NCBI GenBank assembly: GCA_025526935.1
Contig: JAHLKD010000063.1
Location: 248,001-312,000, forward strand
Reading direction: 5' to 3'
DNA length: 64,000 nt
Source of the DNA: Cladochytrium replicatum
Taxonomy: Eukaryota; Chytridiomycota; Chytridiomycetes; Cladochytriales; Cladochytriaceae
A model generated the notes under the pieces. That model made no database searches, had not been told where the DNA came from, and saw nothing but the letters and a program-made list of their open reading frames with translations. Both the position numbers and the translations under genes were made by a program. Shown in pieces: positions 55,162 through 64,000 of this stretch (position 1 is its first letter; the number at the start of each line of letters is the position of its first letter).

Positions 55162-58100
55162 TCAAGATAGTATATTAAGTGAAGACTGACTGACTAGCCC
55201 CAACGAGCCCCTGTGTTTAAGGTATAATTTACTTCCAAGAGGTTTAGTTAAGATGTCCGCGATCATATCAGAAGTATCCATATGGTGTAACTCCTGATGT
55301 TTCTGTTCAACTTGGAGATTCACAAATCTCTCGCGAACGTCCATGTGTTTGGTCCGTTTGTTGTTGAACAGATTGTTTGCGATAGACTCGGTGGATTGAT
55401 TGTCTTGCCATAAACGGAGCGGATTGAACGACGTAATTCCAATACCCGTCATAAGATTTTTCATCCACTTCATCTCACGCGATAGTTCGTTCAGCGCATA
55501 CAGTTCGGCTTCCGACGACGAGGCTGCAATAGTCTGTTGTCGAATCGACTGCCAACTGATTGCCGCATTAGCGAACATTACCACGTAACCGGTTCGTGAG
55601 TATCTATCTGCATCGCCCGCCCAGTCTGCATCGGCATAACCTTGTGGGTTGTTAGCCGAATCAAACATGTAGAGACCGTCGGGTCTTAGCATCGGAGACG
55701 TGATACCAGTCCGTGTATAGTGTAAACCGTAATCCCAAGTACCGAGTAAATATCGTTGTAATCGATAGAGAGCCTTTGATTCTGACTGTCGAGGATCAAT
55801 CTGATGTTGTGCCAAAATATTGACTGCGTATGAAATATCCGGTCGTGTCTTAGTCGCCACGTACGATATCTTCATTAACATTGATCGAAATTGTGTTGCC
55901 TCGGCATCGGACAGTGTTGGTGTGGTCTCATCAAAGATATATGATTTTGACATCGGTGTTTTGGTCGGTTTGATGTTGGTACCCCATAAATTCGCTTCTT
56001 CGAGAATCTTCTTTACGTACAATGCATTGCTAAGGAAATATCCTTCCGTTGTCTGCAATAACTCCATTTTCAGAATCCATTTCGCCTTCGAAGTACTGCC
56101 TACTGTGAACGAAGTTTCCAAATCGGTCTGAAACCGATGATATGCGTTTGGATCTGTGGAAAAATGTAGTATATCATCGACATGAACGGTAGTGTGTTCG
56201 CGGGTATTATTTGTTGGATTGTATCGCCAGAAATGACAGATGTCTGCAATATTCCGCACGAAACCAACACTGAGATATTGTTTCCAAAGAGTTTTGTACC
56301 ATTCTCGAGCTGCCTGGTGTAGACCGTACAGACTTTTGATAAGTCTGCAGACGATGGGTCGATTCTGGAAATCTACTCGTCCGAAACCATGAGGGAGTTC
56401 GACGTAGTTCTCTTCTTCCAGTATCGCATTGAGATATGCACCCTTGATATCAAACTGGAATATGATCATGCCGACTAATGCTGCTAATGCAATCAGAAAA
56501 CGGATCGTGGACGTTTTCGTAACTGGAGAATAGGTTTCATCGAAATCCAATCCTTCAATCTGTGAAAATCCTCGTACGACCCAACGTGCTTTGAATCGAG
56601 TAACATTGCCATGTTCGTCAAGCTTATATGTGAACACCCATTTGCCCGATAATAAATTCCGTCCATCAGGTAAAAACGTTTCAGCCCAAGTATTGTTGCC
56701 GACTAGTTGTGTAACTTCCTCCTTCATCGCCGCTAACCAGAATGGAGCCTCATCGGATCGTGATAAAGCCTCACGAAGAGTCTTTGGTGCAGTCCGTATA
56801 TTTCCATTCGCAATTGGTTGTGTTGGATATGAGGAATCGGCCTTCAGGGTCCAATCGATATTAGGAACGGACCGGGTAAACAAGGAATTTTGTTTCCTTT
56901 TGGCGTTCGACAAATTTGCACTTGCTTGACGTTTTCGTTTTCTTGCTGCATATGCTTCGTCGACATCTTCTCCAATGAATTGAAGATCACTTTCGAGTTG
57001 TGCATCATATTCCTCTACAGGAGATACGGAAGACAAATTCGGAGATTCTTCAGTAATGGATTGTGGAGTCGATAAATCAGCATTTGGATCATAATCAGCA
57101 TCGTCTGGGTCATCATCGTCTAGTCCATGTAAATGTTCAACAACATGCATGTCACCGGCTTCTTCTAAGCGGTAATATATGGGGTCGTCGTTTATATCCT
57201 CATCGATTTCTTCGTCTGCAACGGTAGAAATCGGGAAATTGTCTGAGACAAACTCAACAGTCGTCTCTTGCACCCCCTGATCCCCGGTTGGTATTTGATC
57301 AACATCGAAATATGTCCCGGCCTTCAGTGGATATTGTACCGTAAGATCGTCGAGTAACTGTCGGGTAGGATTATAACCAACAAAAACTCCCTCGTGGAAC
57401 GTAACATGGAAGTATTCGCCTATTGTGTTTGTCCGAAAATTGAGTGCTATGACGATCTTCAGGTCTTCACCCTTGTATCCGAGAAACAGACCTAGTTCAG
57501 ACTTGTCTCGGATTCTGCGCGCCAACCTTTGTTCGTGTGAGATCCACAAACTAACAAGTGTTCCAAAGGCGTGGATAGTTGCCAAATCTATCCGCTTGTC
57601 AAGGTAAGCACAGTACGGAATCGCATTCACAGCTGAATGGAAAGTAGCGTTCTTGACGACCGCAGCGTATAGGATGGAGAGTTGCACGAATTGAAGTGTT
57701 CGTGGTAGTCCAGCTTGTAGCAGCATCGCGTCCGACATATACTTGATCGATTGTATATTCCGCTCTGATAGACCATCGAGTTCCTTTACTGACGGAGGAG
57801 CTGGGTGGACGCGGATGCGAGGAATCTTGGTATTGCACCATTGGATCAACCGTTTAGTAATCAATTCTCCTGAATCGGAACGTAGTTCAGCAACGTGTAA
57901 TGGGTGATTGCGATTTTCCACATCAGCGATATGTCGAATCATACTATCCACCGCATCACTCTTTCGATTCAGGAAGTAGATTGTGATGAAACGAGGTTGT
58001 TCGTCGACAATGATCTGCCAATATCTCTTCTTCTGTCCGTCGTAGATTAAACGTACGACATCGGAAAACAGACGGAAAAGTTTCCTCGGAGCTCGACTTA

Positions 58101-60346
58101 TTGTAGAATAAATCGGCTTCTGCTTCAGCTTTCGTGCGACTACAGACCAAACAATTCTGCATAATTGATTTGTTGACAAGATTGAATGCATCCGGTTCAA
58201 CCTTGGGCATTTTGATGTTGAGCTTCTCTGCCGTTCGAAAGATTGTCCGTAAGTGGATGTGACCAAACTGCTGGTGTAACTTTGCAAGTTCGTGTACTGT
58301 CACTGGCGATAAGTTGGTGCTCACTCCAACTGTATCTTGAGATGCTCGTTGACATTCATCATCGTTCGTTTGACGAATGTTGTTGTCTGACATTACATCG
58401 AGACCCATCGCGTGAGAAGATCGTACACCGGACGTAAAGTCCATCGACTGATCGAGACCTTCTGCGGATACCGCTACTGCTTTAGCTCGTTGAGCAATCA
58501 CATGCCGCGGTTGGTGAGTTCCGACGGTACTAACATCAGCATAGAGATAGTACAAATCTCTTTCCCGTCGCCCAATAATAACGTGTTCATCCGTATCACC
58601 ATGCGTGAGGATAACCTTGTCTTTGGTGAAACTCACAATGTCCCCGGAGTCTCCAATGATACTACACACTGATGCAAGTGTGTCTTCGAGATCAGGAACA
58701 TAAAGTGCGTTGTGTATTATCTTAATTCGCCCATTGGGTAAAACTACAGATACATCTCCAAAACCACAAACTGGAATTGTATGACTATCCGCTAGTTCCA
58801 CCACGTCCTCGTCATTCGTATACGTCAGCGAACTAAAGGCATGACGATTAGGTGTCATCCAAACAGTTGCGCCTGTATCAAGCAAACCCACACGATCCTT
58901 TGCTTGAACATGTACACGGACAACCTTCTGTGCCGAGTGTGCGTTCACTATCGAAAACATATTTCCGATGTATGTGTCAGCATCTTTATCAACAGAAGTA
59001 GGTTGGGTAAGGTCAAAGATTACCTTCTTGGTCAACACCGGTTTGGCGGTAGATTCGTCCTCCGACGAATCATCACCTGCATCGCCACGGCTGGCAATGA
59101 ATGCACGAAAATCCGTGTCTAAACAAACACTCTTTGCAGTGAGATAGCGTTTACACGCCGACTGCTTGTGTCCTCGTTTGCCACAGAAATTGCATGTGAG
59201 ATCTGTCTTCTTTGCAGAAGAAGATGTGGACGACCTGGAGTCCTGCGACTGCCTGGTCCGAGTGGAACTGCTACTCCCACCGCTACTGCCTGAGCCACCC
59301 GAGGCACTCTGCTTACGGCATTGAGCATTGGTGTGAGATGAGTTCGGATGCAAGGTACAAATATCCTCCGACTTCGCAACCTTGGCTTTCGCTTTCGCCT
59401 TCGCTTTCTTCGCCTTTGCCTTCATGGCCTTCTTTGTCCCATTCGGCCCACCGGCATCCATGGTGACGTTGAGTTGGACCAATTGGTTGAGGTCGGTCAA
59501 GATATTTGACACTGTTTCGAAGTAATGCGTTGGCTTTTGGTGGAATGGTCGCGGAGCATTCGGATTTGCAGCATCAATTGGATCTTGTATTAACGCCGGT
59601 TCCCATTCGGCATACGCAGAAGTGATCATTTTTCCGAGAAAAGGTACGAGGGTCCGTAGTTCAATTGTCTGCATCGTGATTTTTGCGACTAACCGGTTTA
59701 GTAGATCCTTGATTACGAGTTCGTCCGGTAAAGAGTTCAGTTTGAGTTCGAATAACTCAGTGAGGTCGGTCACAAACTGCTGAACGCTTTCTGCCGACTG
59801 ACCGTTCGTACATTTCAGATCTACCAGCCGTTGCTCCCACATAGACGATTCGATCGGAGCTTGTCCGCCAGCACTGAAAATTCGGCGAAGTCCATCGACT
59901 TTGCCTTTTGCTGACGCATAAGCTCTGACTCGATTCATGTCGCGTTTTGGGAAACATTCGCATAGAATTCCAACTGCGACGTTATTGTCCGCTTGTTGTG
60001 CACGGTAATCTTGCATCTCAGCACGATATTGCGTACGTAAGTGACTGTTGTGTGTGACGATCGCCAAATGTTCACGTAGTTCTGCTTCCCATTGTGCTCG
60101 TGCTTCGTTAGCAGCTCCGCCAGCAGCTCCGGCGATGACTATCGGACGCTGTGGGCGATTTCCTTCCGCCTCGTAATTCGGATTATCAGGAAGAGCCATT
60201 GGTTCTTGGAGAAGCATAGTGCCAGCGCCGCCACGTAAGTTTGCGTAAGTCTGCACTTGTTCCATGTACAGATCGAAATCCTGCAGCGTTTTACCGGTGA
60301 ATGGCTTCGGCCGCGAAGATGTGGCGTCATTCGATCCTGAACCCAT
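55162..60346 (-). pseudogene. A4 gag-pol, broken by one extra base
   Basis: From the ATG at 60346 gag, protease and the first integrase part match A1, with a zinc knuckle and DTGAT intact. In the codons after CLVCSRTK a run has three T instead of two on the plus strand (58130-58132), a one-base insertion that shifts the frame. The first frame ends at 57956, while the remaining integrase, reverse transcriptase (VHVDDIL) and RNase H are open down to 55162. A1 reads straight through this point, so this is a mutation, or a sequencing error in a short homopolymer, and not a programmed frameshift site. Confidence 0.88.
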
Positions 60347-60397
60347 CTTGTCGTTGTTGTCCGAAGAAATGTGTTAAGCAACGATTCGTAACTATTG

Positions 60398-60996
60398 TGT
60401 TGAACAAAGCTGTGGTCTGGATCCTCAGGTTGTGTGTGTTGCTAATTCACGGGTTAATGTTTCTAAGAGATGAATAAAGAAGATTGCGAGTCACAAGTAC
60501 TAGCGCAAGAGAATGCTCCTTGTGTGTATCGCCACAGGCTCCTTAAATAAGTGTACTGTCGTTTTGGCTTTTCCTTCCGGAAGATCTGGATCGAAGCGAT
60601 AAGGTTTGACTCTTCTTCTCACAGGCGTAGCGAAGCATAATCATGCTAAGCTGTGCGTGAGATCTAGCTCTCCTCAACAGGATTGTTCTCACACATGATT
60701 CCCACGAACGCGTTAATCATATGTAAACCTTTGCTGTGATCTGATCCGGGCTTCACTTCTACAAGTGGATGATAGAAAAGTAATGACAGTTTACTATACC
60801 TATGGCTGCAATAAATATAACCCATGAAGAAATAACCGGAGGTATCCAAACTCGTAATAGATCATCATCTATATGCTTTAGTTCAATAGTTAGAAATGTT
60901 GCTCAGTGAAGAGTGACATTTCTGTATATCGGGCGTTTGTGTTTTTGTACTATCAATGACTGGATTGGCCAAGTCCATCAATCGAAATACTTAACA
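60398..60996 (-). repeat. A4 5' LTR
   Basis: This is 599 bp, TGTTGAACAAAG...ATACTTAACA on the plus strand, without the 4-bp deletion found in the 3' LTR of the same element. Confidence 0.88.
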
Positions 60997-61573
60997 CTAT
61001 CGCATGTTCAGGGCATTAGTGGATGCATATCCTTCTGAGTGGCTAAGGTTCTGGACAGCATACATCGGGCATCTTTCGTCCATAACGCTCCCTGAGGTGG
61101 ATTGGAAACCTTGGAAGACAGGTTTAGCCAAGGATTTCATGCTTTCAAATGACGACATTGATCGGTTCATCAGGACTGGGTTGGCGAAGGACGTAACCAG
61201 TGGTGGATGGGACTCTGACGATATGAACCAGATACAGAAGCTGATTTGGGCTGTTCCACCTATCAACTTGTGATTGCTCAGTGGAGTTTTGTTTCTTTTT
61301 ACGATAGTGTTTCTAAAATACACACTGTCCACACAGACACAAAGAGTTCATGTAAATATCCGTGGTCTAACTCAAAATTCAATCAATCCTCTCCTGGGCA
61401 GCAAAAACCCGGCGGGTCAGGGTCGGGTACGGGTTTCAACCACTTCGGGTCCGGGTATTCCCTTTGTACCCGTCAGTGACCCTGCGGGTCCCCAGACAAA
61501 CACGACCCGACCCAAAGGGTTTGGTGCGGGTCGCCACTGAAACCCGGACCCGACCCGGACCCGCCGAACCTTA
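60997..61573 (+). repeat. Dispersed repeat copy 3
   Basis: This is 577 bp, the same length as 4405-4981 and almost identical to it (for example CAAAGAG for CAAAGTG near 61345). It begins exactly at the A4 LTR edge, so its 5' part was removed by the retrotransposon. Its 3' end is the common ...GAACCTTA. It carries the last 91 codons of the 560-aa ORF with the stop at 61271. Confidence 0.88.
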
Positions 61574-62210
61574 GATAACGCAGATGAACTCGGGGGCATT
61601 TCACCTGGAATACATATCATTTGGTGGGATTGCATGTTATTGAAATTTGCACAAGTGAAAATCACATTTGCCTAGTGCACCTGAAACAGTAACCGAACTC
61701 GTACTCGTAGACGGCACGTTATTCACCATAGAGCCACTATTCACGATCCCATATCTTGTCCCAACAATAGTGATTGTTGCATCACTCGGGACACCAGATG
61801 AACCGGATTCAGCTTTCGCCACGTCAACCAGCAGAGTCTGACCCTCTGCTCATAAAGAAAAATCAGTACATTTGAAACAGCTAAATCAATCAGCTCGGCA
61901 ACTTTCCTTCCAGTGACAGCAGATCTTCCTCGGTCAGAGTAGAGCAAGTGTCATAGTGACACAAGGCAAAAGTATCCGAACTTGCAATGAGTCCCTCCCG
62001 TTTCAGTAAACGGCCGGCAGTGGTCTTGAGATCTTGCAGGTTCAACATTCCGCGAGTGGGATCGGACCTGTTAATGTGAAGGGTAACTCGAGGCTTGCTT
62101 TCGGTAAGAACTTGCAAGAAAATGTGCATATTTCTAACAACGAACAAACAATGCCAGTGAGGGCGGGAGGGGTAGTAATGGCAACAGCGACGGTGGGAGA
62201 GTACAATCAC
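61574..62210 (-). pseudogene. Unrecognised multi-exon gene, cut at its 3' side by the dispersed repeat
   Basis: On the minus strand a likely first exon encodes MHIFLQVLTESKPRVTLHIN and continues LQDLKTTAGRLLKREGLIAS to about 61890, a compact domain I cannot name. Next comes a Ser/Gly/Thr/Val-rich part (SGVPSDATITIVGTRYGIVN, 61690-61830). A clear intron (GTGCAC donor, TATTCCAG acceptor) leads to a third piece (EMPPSSSALS) that stops at the repeat end at 61573. I could not place the first intron with a consistent phase, so the gene may also carry a frameshift. It is now incomplete. Confidence 0.45.
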
Positions 62211-62219
62211 GATTGACAG

Positions 62220-62830
62220 TGGAAGAGTGGCACCGTATCAGCGGGAGGAGACAATAAACGACAAAAGAGATAGTGGCAGCAAACCGAGGTGGAAGAAGCA
62301 AGCAATGGTAAGTGCAATGTCGCTCCGGTTCTTCCTCTTCACTTACCAGAGTAGATTTGAAAGGATGATTCGTTGCAGGTAGCTGTAGACGGAGTGCGGG
62401 AACAATGGCGGGGACAGTGGCAACTTAAGGATCCATGAAGAGATGGTGAGGACAACCACGACAAAAGAAATGGCAGCAGCGAGGAGAGGTATCAAATCGA
62501 GAAATTGTAAGCACAATAACAGGAAAAATTGATAGAGAACAGAAAATTACCTGGAGGATAGATAAGCCGAATTGCGACAAGCGAGCAGCGAGGGGAGGAA
62601 TCGAGGTGAGAGAGCAAGAAATGGTAAGTACATTCACAGTTTTGAACCACCATCATCACTGACCTGACCAGATCGCACAGCGACAAGTAAGGAGCGACCA
62701 GGAAGCAGCGAGCAGCGAGGAGCGAGCAGGGAGCAGGGACAAGCGAGGATCGAAAGCAAGAGAAGGTAAGTACATTCCAGCTCTGGATCACCTCCTCACT
62801 TACCTGAAACTTGCTATGGTGGGTCTTTGT
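62220..62830 (+). repeat. GA-rich degenerate tandem repeat with repeated GTAAGT motifs
   Basis: Units of about 150 bp (spacing uneven) contain a purine-rich part (AGCAGCGAGGAGCGAG type), then GCAAGAAATGGTAAGTACATTC, then a pyrimidine-rich CCTCxTCACTTACC part. GGTAAGT copies are at ~62309, 62621 and 62766. No open frame is convincing. Confidence 0.6.
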
Positions 62831-63461
62831 CGGAAGTCACCGGTGGCAGTGTATCTAGCAAGTGGCGGTGAGAACTGCATGAATTTTTCGCATATGTGTA
62901 CTGACCGACATTTGGTTGATTGCGCATTCAAGTTGTGGAGTGATGGTGTGTATGTGGGTGCTGTTTGGTTTGCCGGTGTGTCTTGGTGTGGCGCAGAAGG
63001 TGTGCTGTGTGGTTGTTGAGGTGTGCGTACTGCTTTGCTTGATGTGTGCATGGCATCGATATTGTGTGTTTTTGCATTGTTTATGTATTTATTTTTTGTG
63101 CAAAAATCCCGCCATATGTCCGCAATTTGAAACTTCGTCACCCTTTGTTGCTTCCCCCGCACCAACATCTCCCAACAGCATGTCTTCGTTTTTTACCTAC
63201 TGGTGATCATTCTTCAAATCGTAGGGTAGGTTGTTTGAGCAATTTATTTCTCCTGCTAGTTTCTCTAGTTAAGCACCCTTCCTGTCATAACCACATTTTC
63301 TACTCGCAATGGTGACTCCATTATCAATTTGTTGTTTGTCAATCCTCTGCGTCAATGTGATCCTATTTCTTGCATAGTTCATAGTCGTCTTGCCAGTGAG
63401 TTTATGCCTTGGGCTTCTGACCATTTTCTGGTTGCAGGTGTTTTTTCTTTTGCTCCTCCCA
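62831..63461. other. No gene seen; probably LTR or leader of the element at the window end
   Basis: This is T/G-rich with short frames only. Because a copia-type gag begins at 63462, the stretch just before it should be the element's leader and possibly its LTR, but I cannot fix the LTR ends without the other copy. Confidence 0.35.
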
Positions 63462-64000
63462 ATGCCGGCGCTCCCTATGGATTCTCGCTCTTCCCAACAA
63501 CAACCGAAACCAACGGCGTTCATGACCCGCAAAGCTCAGGATGACAATCTCTTTGTCTTTGACGGAGAGAATTATCATACCTGGCGACTCCGCATGGTGG
63601 CCTATCTCGAGGGCAAGGAGCTCTGGACAGTTGTCGACAAGGGACCAAATCCTGACCCACGACTGCGAACTGGTTTTGACGAGACTAGCAATGCTGGCAA
63701 GGCCGAAATCGCCGCCCATGAAGAAAGTGTTCTGGATGATCGCAAGGCCCGATCCAAGATCATCGGGAAGCTCAGCAACGTCGTACTTTCGCTTGTCACC
63801 AGCGCGAACACCGCAAAGGCGATGCTCGTAGCCCTCGATCAGATGTACCAGCGCCAGGCCAACGTCAACAGGATCACACTCCGACGCGAGCTAATGGGGA
63901 AAAAGATGAGTACCGGGTCTGATCTTAAGACCCACATCTCGGAACTTGCCATGATTGTCCAGAGACTGACCGCTATTGGTGATTCCATTTCCCCAGACCA
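63462..64000 (+). CDS. Third copia-type gag (family C), N-terminal part, runs off window
   Basis: From the ATG at 63462 (or in-frame 63477) the frame stays open to the last base, 179 codons. The protein has the layout of plant and fungal copia gag of the UBN2/DUF4219 type: FDGENYHTWRLRMVAYLEGK, ELWTVV, a helical stretch ending in AMLVALDQMYQRQ, then LRRELMGKKMSTGSDLKTHI and ELAMIVQRL. This is the arrangement before a zinc knuckle and protease, which would lie outside. It is clearly different from the gag of families A and B, so a third retrotransposon family is present. Confidence 0.85.
   Translation, partial: MPALPMDSRSSQQQPKPTAFMTRKAQDDNLFVFDGENYHTWRLRMVAYLEGKELWTVVDKGPNPDPRLRTGFDETSNAGKAEIAAHEESVLDDRKARSKIIGKLSNVVLSLVTSANTAKAMLVALDQMYQRQANVNRITLRRELMGKKMSTGSDLKTHISELAMIVQRLTAIGDSISPD

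Larger units (their letters stand above)
54440..60996 (-). mobile_element. Ty1/copia retrotransposon A4, full length, one frameshift
   Basis: On the minus strand, the 5' LTR is 60996-60398 and the 3' LTR 55034-54440. The internal region is nearly identical to A1. The flanking pentamers differ (GAATC on the left, CTATC on the right), so there is no target duplication. The left neighbour is A3 gag and the right neighbour is the dispersed repeat. The 3' LTR carries the 4-bp deletion of the solo LTR at 53505, while the 5' LTR does not. Confidence 0.92.

Noticed and set aside
57956-58287. Programmed frameshift between gag and pol in A4
   Set aside because: A1 is one continuous frame over the same place, the shift lies inside integrase and not at a gag-pol border, and it is due to one extra base in a homopolymer.

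Overview
The window looks like nuclear DNA of a fungus. It has short spliceosomal introns (about 50-80 nt, one of 246 nt), a secreted GH3 beta-glucosidase, a chitin deacetylase with four chitin-binding type 1 (CBM18) modules, a LARP1-type La protein, tubulin-folding cofactor B, and abundant hAT and Ty1/copia DNA. The CBM18 array on a deacetylase and the short-intron gene style fit a zoosporic (chytrid-like) fungus best, but this placement is inference.

Layout. 1-5.0 kb is transposon territory: the C-terminal part of a hAT transposase, a ~97-bp satellite array ending in an inverted block, then a 560-codon coiled-coil ORF whose 3' end belongs to a dispersed repeat with a GGGTC-rich palindromic terminus. 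5.0-8.3 kb holds broken leucine-rich and WD40 coding relics. 8.3-16.9 kb has an unrecognised acidic disordered protein and a tandem GH3 cluster on the minus strand: one intact 10-exon gene, including a 22-nt microexon, between two decayed copies. 17.5-20.4 kb is a three-exon LARP gene. 21.1-22.6 kb has a second copy of the dispersed repeat and more WD40 debris. 23.0-36.1 kb is the ordinary gene-bearing stretch: a coiled-coil protein, an F-box protein, the chitin deacetylase, a small acidic protein divergent from tubulin cofactor B, and a C2H2 zinc-finger protein.

36.8-61.0 kb is a complex of two related Ty1/copia families (called A and B here). One family A element (A1) has an intact 1,727-aa Gag-Pol ORF. 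Another (A4) is full length with one frameshift, and two are truncated. There are two LTRs without internal regions, one of them with a 5-bp target duplication. Family B has one almost complete copy, disabled by two TGA codons and a frameshift. Several junctions are not explained by simple nested insertion: short B pieces lie between opposed A LTR ends, a 167-bp mini foldback is built from LTR tips and antisense gag, and two full-length A elements lack target-site duplications. After it come a third copy of the dispersed repeat, which cuts into a multi-exon gene, a GA-rich degenerate repeat, and the start of a third copia-type gag running off the window end.

I found no tRNA, rRNA or CRISPR array. 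The GH3 enzyme and the deacetylase are both secreted carbohydrate-active enzymes. LARP, F-box, cofactor B and the zinc-finger protein are housekeeping or regulatory genes with no evident joint pathway. All exon structures were worked out by hand from splice consensus and reading-frame continuity.
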